A stretch of DNA of 64,000 bases. Source: Comamonadaceae bacterium OTU4NAUVB1. Lineage in GTDB: Bacteria > Pseudomonadota > Gammaproteobacteria > Burkholderiales > Burkholderiaceae_C. The stretch's first letter is position 1, and every line of letters starts with the position of its first letter. The translations under genes and the position numbers were made by a program. The stretch lies in the NCBI GenBank assembly GCA_024372625.1, contig CP099605.1, positions 2,108,001 through 2,172,000 on the forward strand, read 5' to 3'. Positions 52,428 to 60,343 of the stretch are shown piece after piece. The notes under the pieces were generated by a model, which did no database searches, was not told the origin of the DNA, and was given only the letters and a program-made list of their open reading frames with translations.

Positions 52428-53273
52428 ATGCCCAAGCTCCAGATCGCCGCCCCGACGGGCGAACCCATCGAACTGCACTACGAGGACCACGGCAACGGCC
52501 GGCCGGTCGTGCTGATCCACGGCTGGCCGCTGAGCGGCCGCTCGTGGGAAGCGCAGGTCGGCCCGCTGGTCGAGGCCGGCCACCGCGTCATCGCCTACGA
52601 CCGGCGCGGCTTCGGCGCCTCGTCGCAGCCGTGGTCGGGCTACGACTACGACACCTTCGCCGCCGACCTCGACGCCCTGCTCTCGCACCTCGACGTCACC
52701 GGCGCCACGCTGGTCGGCTTCTCCATGGGCGGCGGCGAGGTGGCGCGCTACGTGGCGAAATACGGCACCGCGCGCGTCGCCGGCGCCGTGTTCGCCGGCG
52801 CCGTGCCGCCCTACCTCTACAAGAGCGAGGACAACCCCGACGGCGGGCTCGACGACGCCACCATCGCGCAGTTCGAGCACGGCGTGAAGACCGATCGCCT
52901 GGCCTTCCTGGAGGACTTCACGAAGAACTTCTTCGGCGTCGAGGGCAAGCTGCTGGTGAGCGAGCCGATGCGCCAGTACGCCGTGCGCATCGCCTCGGCC
53001 GCCTCGCCCAAGGGCACGCTGGACTGCATCGCCGCCTTCGGCCGCACCGACTTCCGCGACGACCTGACGAAGTTCGGCGACCTGCCCACGCTGGTCATCC
53101 ACGGCGACAGCGACGCCATCGTGCCCTTCGAGGTCAGCGGCAAGCGCACCCACGCCGCGATCCCCGGCAGCACGCTGGCGCTGATCGAAGGCGCGCCGCA
53201 CGGCTTCAACGTGTCGCATGCCGAGGAATTCAACGCGCACCTGCTCGCCTTCCTGGCGAAGCTGCCGCGATGA
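52428..53273 (+). CDS. Alpha/beta hydrolase (non-heme chloroperoxidase/esterase type)
   Basis: A 281-residue alpha/beta hydrolase. The oxyanion region VLIHGWPLSG (about 26-35), AYDRRGFGASSQP, the nucleophile elbow GFSMGGGE, the acid in HGDSDAIVPF and the histidine in GAPHGFNVSH give a full catalytic triad. The overall sequence resembles bacterial cofactor-free haloperoxidases/arylesterases. Physiological substrate unknown. CACAGGAGATCCCTGC precedes the ATG at 52428. Its stop overlaps the cupin gene start (ATGA), so they are co-translated. Confidence 0.9.
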   Translation: MPKLQIAAPTGEPIELHYEDHGNGRPVVLIHGWPLSGRSWEAQVGPLVEAGHRVIAYDRRGFGASSQPWSGYDYDTFAADLDALLSHLDVTGATLVGFSMGGGEVARYVAKYGTARVAGAVFAGAVPPYLYKSEDNPDGGLDDATIAQFEHGVKTDRLAFLEDFTKNFFGVEGKLLVSEPMRQYAVRIASAASPKGTLDCIAAFGRTDFRDDLTKFGDLPTLVIHGDSDAIVPFEVSGKRTHAAIPGSTLALIEGAPHGFNVSHAEEFNAHLLAFLAKLPR

Positions 53274-53554
53274 ACCGTACCGACTTCGCGGTCTTCGAAT
53301 CCGAGGCGCTGGCCGCCGGCTACGACGAGGCGCTGGTGCGCCAGTGGGCGCCCGACGCCGTCATCGAGCACCACGCGCACCCCTTCGACGCCGACGCCGT
53401 GGTCACCGAGGGCGAGATGTGGCTGACCTGCGGCGACGAGACGCGACACCTGCTGCCGGGCGACACCTTCCAGTTGCCGAACGGCACGCCGCACGCGGAG
53501 CGGTACGGAGCGCAAGGGGCGGTCTACTGGGTGGCGCGGCGCAATCCAAGGTGA
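53270..53554 (+). CDS. Small cupin-domain protein
   Basis: A 94-residue single cupin. Histidines in EHHAHPFDADAVVTEGEMWLTC (about 33-54) and the second motif PGDTFQLPNGTPHAERYG (about 62-79) form the usual metal site (HxH, E and a later H). Such small cupins are isomerases, dioxygenases or sensors; no specific role is visible. It overlaps the alpha/beta hydrolase and is probably made with it. The stretch after its stop becomes AT-richer. Confidence 0.82.
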   Translation: MNRTDFAVFESEALAAGYDEALVRQWAPDAVIEHHAHPFDADAVVTEGEMWLTCGDETRHLLPGDTFQLPNGTPHAERYGAQGAVYWVARRNPR

Positions 53555-53613
53555 TCTGACACCGGTATGTCTACGACGGCATGGGCTCGCGCGGGTCGTC
53601 CACAGGAGAAAGC

Positions 53614-54084
53614 ATGGAAATTCGTCGATTTAAATGCGGTGATGAGGCCGCACTGTTCCGTGTTCACGTCACGGCCATTCATGAGATCGCCTCTCGCGAT
53701 TACTCGCCTGAACAGATCGAGGCCTGGGCACCGACGGACACGGACATGGTCATGTGGGCTGACCGCATGCGCGTCCTCCGCCCCTTCGTCGCCGAACTCG
53801 ACGGCGAAATCGTCGGTTACGCGGATATCCAGCCCCATGGACTCATCGACCACTTCTACGTGTCGGGCGACCATCCGCGCCAAGGCATTGGAACGAGGCT
53901 GATGGCGCGTATCCATGAAGAGGCAAAGACCCTCGGCTTGACGCGATTGACCTCTCATGTGAGCAGGACAGCCGAACCGTTCTTCACGCTCCATGGCTTC
54001 CGGGTCATCGAGCGAGCATTTCCAGTCAGGCGCGGATTGACGTTGGAGAACGCGTTGATGCAAAAGGCTGGTCCCGTCTCATAA
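53614..54084 (+). CDS. GNAT family N-acetyltransferase
   Basis: A 156-residue acetyl-CoA-dependent acyltransferase of the GNAT fold. The start MEIRRFKCGDEAALFRVHVTAI and the central strand VGYADIQPHGLIDHFYV lead to the acetyl-CoA pyrophosphate loop HPRQGIGTRLM (about 87-97); the C-terminus FFTLHGFRVIERAF is typical. Substrate unknown; relatives act on amino acids, peptides or polyamines. ACAGGAGAAAGC precedes the ATG. Codon use is clearly less GC-rich than that of neighbours on the left, which together with the next gene suggests recent acquisition. Confidence 0.85.
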   Translation: MEIRRFKCGDEAALFRVHVTAIHEIASRDYSPEQIEAWAPTDTDMVMWADRMRVLRPFVAELDGEIVGYADIQPHGLIDHFYVSGDHPRQGIGTRLMARIHEEAKTLGLTRLTSHVSRTAEPFFTLHGFRVIERAFPVRRGLTLENALMQKAGPVS

Positions 54085-54135
54085 AGACCCGATCGGAACT
54101 CCTCAAATGCAACTCTGACAGGCACGAGGGAAACA

Positions 54136-55041
54136 TCAATCGAAGAAGTCCTCATCGAGCTTCTTGATGTATATCACTTCTTCCACTCGACAGCCTATAT
54201 CAAAGCGAATCATCAGCCGGGTGAGAAATTCGCCGTCGATCAGTACGATGCGCTTGCTCAGCATCTCGGCCGTTTCTTTCGATGCCTGCGAGAAAGTGGA
54301 TGTCGTGACGAACAGTCCCTTATTTGCCTTGAATCGATCCAGCGAGCCGAAGAAATCCCGGATCTCACTCGACGATATCTTGCTGTTCGCATATCGCTTG
54401 GCTTGAACGTAGATGCGATCTAAACCCAATGCATCCTGATCGATGACGCCATCAACACCGCCATCTCCACTCTTGCCCAAAGCCTTTCCAGCTTCTATGG
54501 CCGATCCACCATATCCCATCGCGATAAGGAGTTGCACGATGAGGCGTTCGAAAAAATCCGGTGGCGAGGCAATGATTCTTGCAAGAATTTCGGCACTGAG
54601 TGATCGTTGAAGCTCGTTGCTCGCAGACCTCATGACTTCATCAGGCGCCAATTCCTTGAGTGCCGCCAAACCTGATTGCGGCGTCTCTGAATTTGCGACT
54701 GTCGTTTCTCTGAATACCTTGAACTCAGGAAAGGACTCGAGAAACTTGATGTTGATCGTCTTTGGTGGACTGGCCAGCACAGCCCTCCCTCGTTCGCTGA
54801 TCTCGAAGTACGCACGCTTCGTGAGCCTGATCAGTCCAGCTTTCCCCAGGTAGCTCTTGGCCCAGTTCACACGATTGGCAAAGGTGGTCTGCTTGCCCGA
54901 AGGCAGGAGCTCTGACAGCTCAGCCTCAGTCAAAGCCAGCTTGCGTCCAAGAACGGTGACGACATCCGAGATGCGCACCTCGCCAGCGGCAGATTCCTCG
55001 AGCACGGGAAGCATCAGTGATTGAAAGTCCGGAATCGCCAT
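54136..55041 (-). CDS. Mrr-like type IV restriction endonuclease
   Basis: A 301-residue protein with an N-terminal Mrr_N-like winged helix (about 5-90, LPVLEESAAGEVRISDVV, TKRAYFEISERGR) and a C-terminal restriction endonuclease fold (about 155-285) that keeps the catalytic pattern: GYGG, D in GDGGVDGVI (192-200) and QAK (213-215). Mrr-type enzymes cut DNA with foreign adenine or cytosine methylation and need no partner methylase; none is seen. AAGGAG lies upstream of the ATG at 55041. The gene has markedly lower GC than its surroundings and stands alone beside a GNAT gene, so it is probably a horizontally acquired defence gene. Confidence 0.87.
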   Translation of the reverse strand: MAIPDFQSLMLPVLEESAAGEVRISDVVTVLGRKLALTEAELSELLPSGKQTTFANRVNWAKSYLGKAGLIRLTKRAYFEISERGRAVLASPPKTINIKFLESFPEFKVFRETTVANSETPQSGLAALKELAPDEVMRSASNELQRSLSAEILARIIASPPDFFERLIVQLLIAMGYGGSAIEAGKALGKSGDGGVDGVIDQDALGLDRIYVQAKRYANSKISSSEIRDFFGSLDRFKANKGLFVTTSTFSQASKETAEMLSKRIVLIDGEFLTRLMIRFDIGCRVEEVIYIKKLDEDFFD

Positions 55042-55235
55042 TAATTTCAACTCTCCTTGTGGGGAAGTATCCCCTGCGTGGCCCCGCAACGGTTTCCAGA
55101 ACTCCTGTTATCGGAAATCCCTAACAGCCTGGCCGACCCCTTCCACCAGAATCGAGCATCCAGCAATGTCCAGGCATCGGAACATCTCGCACGGCAATGC
55201 TCATACCGCATGCAGGACCTTTCAGGAGATCCGCC

Positions 55236-55715
55236 ATGACACCCAAGAACACCCTCTGCCTGTGGTTCGACGGCACCGCCGCCGAAGCCGCGGCGTTCTA
55301 CGCGGCGACCTTCCCCGACAGTGCCGTCGGCGCCGTCACCCCCGCGCCGGGCGACTACCCGGATGGCCAGGCGGGCGACGTGCTGGTGGTCGCGTTCACC
55401 GTCGTGGGCATTCCCTGCATCGGACTGAACGGCGGGCCGCAGTTCAGGCACAGCGAGGCCTTCTCGTTCCAGATCGCGACCGACGACCAGGCCGAGACGG
55501 ACCGGCTGTGGAACGCCATCGTCGGCAACGGCGGCCAGGAAAGCGAGTGCGGCTGGTGCAAGGACCGCTGGGGGCTGTCGTGGCAGATCACGCCGCGCGT
55601 GCTGACCGAGGCGCTGTCCGGGCCGGATCGCGCGGCGGCCAGGCGGGTGTTCGACGCGATGATGACGATGCGCAAGATCGACGTCGCGGCGATCGAGGCG
55701 GCGCGGGCGGGTTGA
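55236..55715 (+). CDS. VOC family protein (PhnB-like)
   Basis: A 159-residue PhnB/YjdN-type vicinal-oxygen-chelate protein, a group once annotated as 3-demethylubiquinone methyltransferase. The start NTLCLWFDGTAAEAAAFYAATFPDS (about 4-28) and CKDRWGLSWQITPRVL (about 108-123) are the family signatures. They lack the methyltransferase fold, so a methyltransferase role is unlikely; function is unknown. CAGGAGATCCGCC precedes the ATG. Composition is back to high GC. It is followed by a sugar acetyltransferase 73 bases on. Confidence 0.85.
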   Translation: MTPKNTLCLWFDGTAAEAAAFYAATFPDSAVGAVTPAPGDYPDGQAGDVLVVAFTVVGIPCIGLNGGPQFRHSEAFSFQIATDDQAETDRLWNAIVGNGGQESECGWCKDRWGLSWQITPRVLTEALSGPDRAAARRVFDAMMTMRKIDVAAIEAARAG

Positions 55716-55788
55716 GGCCCGTCGTCCGCCACCCGACCCGCTGCGTCGGGCGCTCATCCATCCTTCCTTCCTCGACGAGGCCCGCTCC

Positions 55789-56373
55789 ATGACCCCACCC
55801 TCCTCCACCGGCCCGGCGAACCCCGCCAGGACCGAAAAACAGAAGATGCTCGCCGGCGACCTCTATGACGCCGGCGACGACGAGCTCCAGGCCGACCTGG
55901 CCGCGACGCGCGAATGGCTGGTGCGATACAACGCCGCGCTCGGCATGGGTTCGGCGGACCGGCGCGTGCTGCTGGCCGAGCGCCTGGGCGCGGTGGGCGA
56001 CGGCGCGACCGTGCGCCCGCCGTTCCACTGCGACTACGGCTTCAACGTCGAACTCGGCGCCGGGGTGTTCATGAACTTCGGCTGCGTGATCCTCGACGTG
56101 GTGAAGGTGACCATCGGCGACAAGACGCAGATCGGTCCCAACGTGCAGATCCTCACGGCCGACCACCCCAGGAGCGCGGCCGAGCGCGAGGCCGGCCTGG
56201 AGTTCGGCCGGCCGATCCGCATCGGGCGCAACGTGTGGATCGGCGGGGGCGCGATCCTGCTGCCGGGCATCACGGTGGGCGACGACGCGGTGATCGGCGC
56301 GGGCAGCGTGGTGACGCGCGACGTGCCGGCCGGCGCCACGGTGGTGGGCAACCCGGCGCGGGTGCGCGGCTGA
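55789..56373 (+). CDS. Maltose/galactoside O-acetyltransferase family protein
   Basis: A 194-residue hexapeptide-repeat acetyltransferase of the Maa/LacA/NodL family, which transfers acetyl from acetyl-CoA to sugars. The N-terminal Mac domain (KQKMLAGDLYDAGDDELQADL, about 17-37) is followed by left-handed beta-helix repeats (about 75-190) with FHCDYGFNVELGAGVFMNFGCVILD, the catalytic histidine region TADHPRSAAER, and IGRNVWIGGGAILLPGITVGDDAVIGAGSVV. Intact and of normal length. It ends seven bases before the convergent hydroxyacid dehydrogenase. Substrate not determined. Confidence 0.9.
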   Translation: MTPPSSTGPANPARTEKQKMLAGDLYDAGDDELQADLAATREWLVRYNAALGMGSADRRVLLAERLGAVGDGATVRPPFHCDYGFNVELGAGVFMNFGCVILDVVKVTIGDKTQIGPNVQILTADHPRSAAEREAGLEFGRPIRIGRNVWIGGGAILLPGITVGDDAVIGAGSVVTRDVPAGATVVGNPARVRG

Positions 56374-56379
56374 GCGGGA

Positions 56380-57327
56380 TCAGGCGGCGGCGCTGACCAT
56401 CGGCCGGCCGGCCAGGAAGGCGGCCAGGTTGTCCTCCACGCGCCGCGCCATCGCCGCGCGCGTCTCGTGCGTGCCGCTCGCGATGTGCGGCAGCAGCACG
56501 ACGTTGTCGAGCGCCAGCAGGGCCTCGGGCACGTTCGGCTCGTCCTCGAAGACGTCGAGCCCGGCGCCGGCGATGCGCTTGTGCTGCAGGGCCTCGACCA
56601 GCGCCGCCTCGTCGACCACCGTGCCGCGCGAGATGTTGATCAGGTAGCCCTGGGGGCCGAGCGCGTCGAGGATCGCGCGCGAGACCAGGCCGCGCGTCTC
56701 GGCGCCGCCCGCGCTGGCGATCACCAGGAAATCGGCCCATCCGGCCAGCTCCTCCAGCGAGGCCGCGTAGCCCTGCGCGACGTCCTCGAGCGGGTGGCGG
56801 TTGTGGTAGCGCACCTCCATGTCGAAGCCCGAGGCGCGGCGCGCGATCACGCGGCCGATGCGCCCCATGCCCAGGATGCCGAGCTTCTTGCCCGAGACCC
56901 GCGTCGCCGACGGAAAGGGACCGCGCTGCCAGTCGCCCCGGCGCACGAAGCGGTCGGCCTCGGTGACGCGGCGCGCCACGTCCATGAGCAGCGCGAAGGC
57001 GGTGTCGGCCACGCAGTCGTTGAGCACGTCGGGCGTGTAGCCCACCGCGATGCCGCGCGCGCGCGCGGCGTCCAGGTCGATCGCGTCGAGGCCGACGCCG
57101 AAGCTGGAGATGACCTCGAGCGCCGGCATCGCCGCGATCGTCGCGGCGTCGGCGCCGTGGCGCGCCGAGGTGACGAGCGCCGTGAACTCGCCGCCGCGCG
57201 CGGCGAGGAAGGCCTCCGGATCGGCCTCCTCCCACAGCGGATGGAGGTCGTAGGTCTCGGCGAGGCGGGCTTCGAGGGCGGGCAGCAGCCGGCCGTGCTG
57301 GAGGACGCGGGTCTTGGAAGTGGTCAT
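56380..57327 (-). CDS. D-2-hydroxyacid dehydrogenase (glyoxylate/hydroxypyruvate reductase type)
   Basis: A 315-residue NAD(P)-dependent dehydrogenase of the D-isomer-specific family. Motifs: GMGRIG (153-158) nucleotide-binding loop, the catalytic R234 (NISRG), E263 (EDEP) and H281 (LLPHIASGT). The NRHP stretch after the second strand (about 176-179) suggests NADPH preference, as in glyoxylate/hydroxypyruvate reductases. It is the last gene of the minus-strand sugar-acid operon, where it could reduce an aldehyde-derived 2-oxo acid such as glyoxylate or hydroxypyruvate. It starts 53 bases after the third Bug gene. Confidence 0.9.
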   Translation of the reverse strand: MTTSKTRVLQHGRLLPALEARLAETYDLHPLWEEADPEAFLAARGGEFTALVTSARHGADAATIAAMPALEVISSFGVGLDAIDLDAARARGIAVGYTPDVLNDCVADTAFALLMDVARRVTEADRFVRRGDWQRGPFPSATRVSGKKLGILGMGRIGRVIARRASGFDMEVRYHNRHPLEDVAQGYAASLEELAGWADFLVIASAGGAETRGLVSRAILDALGPQGYLINISRGTVVDEAALVEALQHKRIAGAGLDVFEDEPNVPEALLALDNVVLLPHIASGTHETRAAMARRVEDNLAAFLAGRPMVSAAA

Positions 57328-57380
57328 GGAGGAAGCGGGTTTCGGATCGGGGGGGTGGGATGGAGGCGGGGGCGCCGTCG

Positions 57381-58391
57381 TCATTCCGGCTGGATGCCGG
57401 CGTCCTTGGCGACCTTCGCCCACTTCACCATCTCGGTGGCGATGAAGTCGCCGAACTGCCTCGGGCTGCCGCCGCCGGGTTCGATGCCATTGTCCTGGAA
57501 CGTCTTGCGCACGTCGGGCATGGCCAGGATCCTCGCGACCTCGGCGTTGAGCCGGGCGACGGTGGCCGCCGGGGTGCCGGCCGGCGCGAGCAGGCCGCCC
57601 CAGGTGCTGGTCTCGTAGCCGGCGATGCCGGCCTCCTGCATCGTCGGCACGTCCGGCAGCACCGACGAGCGCCTGGCCGTCGTCACGGCCAGCGCGCGCA
57701 GGCGGCCGGCCTTGATCTGCACGTTGGCCGCCGCCACGGTGTCGAACATCAGCGAGGTGCGCCCGCTGATGAGGTCGGGGTGGGCGAGCGTGCTGCCCTT
57801 GTAGGGCACGTGCGTGAGGTCCAGCCCGGTCATGCTCTTGAACAGCTCGCCCGAGAAGTGCGGCGCGCCGCCGTTGCCGCTCGACGCGAAGGACAGCTTG
57901 CCGGGGTTGGCCTTGCCGTAGGCGACCAGTTCGGCCACCGATTTCACGGGCAGTTCCGGCGAGACGATCAGCACCAGCGGCACCACGTGCGTCAGCGCCA
58001 CGGGCTCGAAGCCCTTGACGGTGTCGAACGGCAGCTTCTTCACCATGCTCGGGTTGATGGCGTGGCTGCTGGCCACCAGCACCAGCATGTGGCCGTCCGG
58101 CGGGCTCTTGGCGACCAGGTCGGTGCCGATGATGCCGGTGGCGCCGGCGCGGTTGTCCACCACCACCGGCTGGCCCCAGGCCTCGGACAGCTTCTGGCCG
58201 ATGAGCCGCGCTGCCAGGTCGATGGCGCCGCCGGGCGAGGCCGGCACGACGATGGTGATCTGCTTGGTCGGGTAGGCGGCGGGGGCGGGGGCCGGCGCGG
58301 TCTGCGCGATGGCGGCCGGCAGGCCGGCGACGGCCAGCAGCGCGGCGCAGGCGGTGGCCGAAGCGGCGGCGGCGAGGGTGCGGCGGCGCAT
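57381..58391 (-). CDS. Bug family (TctC-like) binding protein
   Basis: A 336-residue periplasmic binding protein with a signal peptide (about 1-35, with ALLAVAGLPAAIAQ), YPTKQITIVVPASPGGAIDLAARLI, PVVVDNRAGATGIIGTDLVAKSPPDG, THVPYKGSTLAHPDLISG and KAGRLRALAVTTARR, all diagnostic of the family. It starts two bases after the RraA-like gene and lies in an operon with two further Bug genes, so the ligand is probably a sugar acid or a related carboxylate. No TctA/TctB partner is in the window. Confidence 0.9.
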   Translation of the reverse strand: MRRRTLAAAASATACAALLAVAGLPAAIAQTAPAPAPAAYPTKQITIVVPASPGGAIDLAARLIGQKLSEAWGQPVVVDNRAGATGIIGTDLVAKSPPDGHMLVLVASSHAINPSMVKKLPFDTVKGFEPVALTHVVPLVLIVSPELPVKSVAELVAYGKANPGKLSFASSGNGGAPHFSGELFKSMTGLDLTHVPYKGSTLAHPDLISGRTSLMFDTVAAANVQIKAGRLRALAVTTARRSSVLPDVPTMQEAGIAGYETSTWGGLLAPAGTPAATVARLNAEVARILAMPDVRKTFQDNGIEPGGGSPRQFGDFIATEMVKWAKVAKDAGIQPE

Positions 58392-58393
58392 GG

Positions 58394-59122
58394 TCAGATC
58401 CCCTTGGCCTGGCGCCAGACGTCGAACGCGGCGCGCGTCTCGGCATTGGGCGGGTAGGTGCCGGCGAGTTTCGCGCCGCCCTCCACGCGCTCCAGCACGA
58501 AGGCTTCCATCTTCTCCTGCTCGACGGCGTCGCGCGCGATCTCCTCGGCCAGGTGCGAGGGGATCACGACCACGCCCTCGTCGTCGCCCACGACGACGTC
58601 ACCCGGATACACCGCGACGCCGCCGCAGCCCACCGGCACGTTCAGGTCGATGGCGTGGTGGTGGATGAGGTTCAACGGTGCGCTGCCGCCGGCGCAGTAG
58701 ACCGGGAAGTCCATCTGCGAGATCGGTCCGCTGTCGCGCACCGGGCCGTCGGAGACCAGGCCGGCGGCGCCGCGCACCTTCAGCCGCGTGGTCAGGATCT
58801 GTCCGCCGGAGGCCACGCGCGTCTCGCCACGGCAGTCGATCACCAGCACGTGGCCTTCGGGCACGCTCTCGATGCCCTTGCGCTGGGGGTGGTCGGGGTT
58901 GTCGAAGGCGCTGATCTGGTCGAGGTCCTCGCGCGCGGGGATGTTGCGCATCGTGAAGGCCGGCCCGACCAGGTTGCCGGCGCTGGGCGTGGTCAGCCGC
59001 GCGACGCCCTGCAGGTACACGTTGCGGAAGCCGCGCTTGAACAGCTGCGTGCACAGCGTGGCCACGCTCACGTGGCGCAGGCGTTCACGGGTCTGGTCGG
59101 ACAGGGGGGTCGGTTCGGTCAT
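58394..59122 (-). CDS. RraA-superfamily protein, probable class II pyruvate aldolase
   Basis: A 242-residue protein of the RraA / HMG-CHA aldolase superfamily. True RraA (about 160 residues) inhibits RNase E; longer members cleave 4-hydroxy-2-oxo acids to pyruvate with Mg2+. Here the catalytic signature GLVSDGPVRD (121-130) keeps the Asp and Arg pair used for metal and pyruvate-enolate binding, and the extra length fits an enzyme. It is within a sugar-acid operon next to an IlvD/Edd dehydratase, whose product would be a 2-keto-3-deoxy acid, so an aldolase role is attractive. I start at MTEPTPLSD (59122); the open frame to 59227 overlaps a repeat element. Confidence 0.78.
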   Translation of the reverse strand: MTEPTPLSDQTRERLRHVSVATLCTQLFKRGFRNVYLQGVARLTTPSAGNLVGPAFTMRNIPAREDLDQISAFDNPDHPQRKGIESVPEGHVLVIDCRGETRVASGGQILTTRLKVRGAAGLVSDGPVRDSGPISQMDFPVYCAGGSAPLNLIHHHAIDLNVPVGCGGVAVYPGDVVVGDDEGVVVIPSHLAEEIARDAVEQEKMEAFVLERVEGGAKLAGTYPPNAETRAAFDVWRQAKGI

Positions 59123-59159
59123 GGTGGGAGGGCTCGAAGCGGGTTGGGAAACGTGATGC

Positions 59160-59250
59160 GGGAAGAGCGCGGAACCGGCCGGGCCGGGCCGTTGCCGTCG
59201 TCCCCTGGAAGGGGTTGGCGCTGCCACGCGCAGTGGGCAGGCCCGGGGGT
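59160..59250 (-). repeat. Intergenic palindromic repeat element, copy 2
   Basis: A diverged copy, in reverse orientation, of the element at 29381-29472. Shared blocks in the same order are GGAACCGGC-N3-GCCGGGCCG, GGAAGGGG followed by TTGGCG, ACGC, a GCAGTG/CAGTG block and a closing GGGGG. It fills the 127-base gap between a Bug gene and the RraA-like gene. Confidence 0.65.
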
Positions 59251-60290
59251 CAGTCGGCGGTGGCGCCGGAGCGGCGGACGAGTTCGCCCCAGCGCGGGAT
59301 CTCCTTCTGCATCAGCGCGGCGAGCTGGGCGGGCGAGCCCGCCACGACGTCCATGCCGAACTGGTTGGCCAGCTTGTCCTTCACGTCGGGCGACTGCAGG
59401 ATCCTCGCGATCTCGGTGGACAGGCGCTGCGCGATCGGCGCGGGAAGGTTCTTCGGCGCGTAGACGGCCTGCCACGACGCCATGTCGAAGCCCGGCACGC
59501 CGGCCTCCTGCAGCGTCGGCAGCTGCGGCACCAGGGCCATGCGCTTGGCCGACGTCACCGCCAGCAGCTTGAGCTTGCCGGCCTGCACCAGCGGCAACGC
59601 GGCGGTCACCTGGTCGAACATGAACGCGACCTGGCCCGAGGACACGTCCAGCATGGCCGGCGGCGTGCCCTTGTACGGGATGTGCGTGAGCTTCACGCCG
59701 ATGGCCTCGGCCAGCATCTCGCCGGCCAGGTGCGTGGAGGTGCCGGCGCCCGAGGAGGCGAAGGTGCGCTTGGCGGGGTCCTTCTTCAGCAGCGCGATCA
59801 GCCCGGCCACCGAGTCGACGCCCAGGTTCGGGTCGACGATCAGCACGTTGGGCAGGAAGGCCACCAGCGAGATCGGCTCGAAGTCCTTCACCGGGTCGTA
59901 GGGCAGGTTCTTGTACAGGCTGGCGTTGATGGCGTGCGTGCTGATGGTGCCGCCGAAGAGCGTGTAGCCGTCGGGCCTGGCCTTGGCGACGTAGGTCGCG
60001 CCGACGGCGCCGGCCGCGCCCGGCCGGTTGTCCACCACCACCGGCTGGCCCAGCGCCTCGCCCAGCTTCTGCGCGATGACGCGGCCGATGACGTCGGTGG
60101 AACCGCCGGGCGTGAACGGCACGACGTAGGTGATGGCGCGGGTCGGCCACGCGGCGGCGTCGGCCTGCGCGAACGCGGCGAGGGGCACGGCCGGCAGCGC
60201 GGCGAGCGCGGCGCCGGCGCGCAGGACGGCGCGGCGGCCGAGGGAGGCGACGCTCGGGTCGGGCATCGATGGGGACGTGGGCGTGGTCAT
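59250..60290 (-). CDS. Bug family (TctC-like) binding protein, Tat-like signal
   Basis: A 346-residue periplasmic binding protein. Its signal has RRAVLRAGAALAALPAVPLAAFAQA, a twin-arginine-like motif that may send it through the Tat system. Then come WPTRAITYVVPFTPGGSTDVIGRVI, PVVVDNRPGAAGAVGATYVAK, THIPYKGTPPAMLDVSSGQVAF and QAGKLKLLAVTSAKR. An ATG at 60347 overlaps the upstream stop (ATGA) and would add 19 residues; I kept the start with usual length. It is the second of three Bug genes in the operon. Confidence 0.9.
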   Translation of the reverse strand: MTTPTSPSMPDPSVASLGRRAVLRAGAALAALPAVPLAAFAQADAAAWPTRAITYVVPFTPGGSTDVIGRVIAQKLGEALGQPVVVDNRPGAAGAVGATYVAKARPDGYTLFGGTISTHAINASLYKNLPYDPVKDFEPISLVAFLPNVLIVDPNLGVDSVAGLIALLKKDPAKRTFASSGAGTSTHLAGEMLAEAIGVKLTHIPYKGTPPAMLDVSSGQVAFMFDQVTAALPLVQAGKLKLLAVTSAKRMALVPQLPTLQEAGVPGFDMASWQAVYAPKNLPAPIAQRLSTEIARILQSPDVKDKLANQFGMDVVAGSPAQLAALMQKEIPRWGELVRRSGATAD

Positions 60291-60343
60291 GGCGGTGGTG
60301 TCGTCGTGGGAGTGCGGCTGGGCGGCGAGGGACGCGGACGGCT

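Noticed and set aside
56380..58446. A fusion of the hydroxyacid dehydrogenase with an upstream 688-residue frame
   Set aside because: The upstream part is the Bug gene read out of frame; the dehydrogenase has a proper start at 57327.
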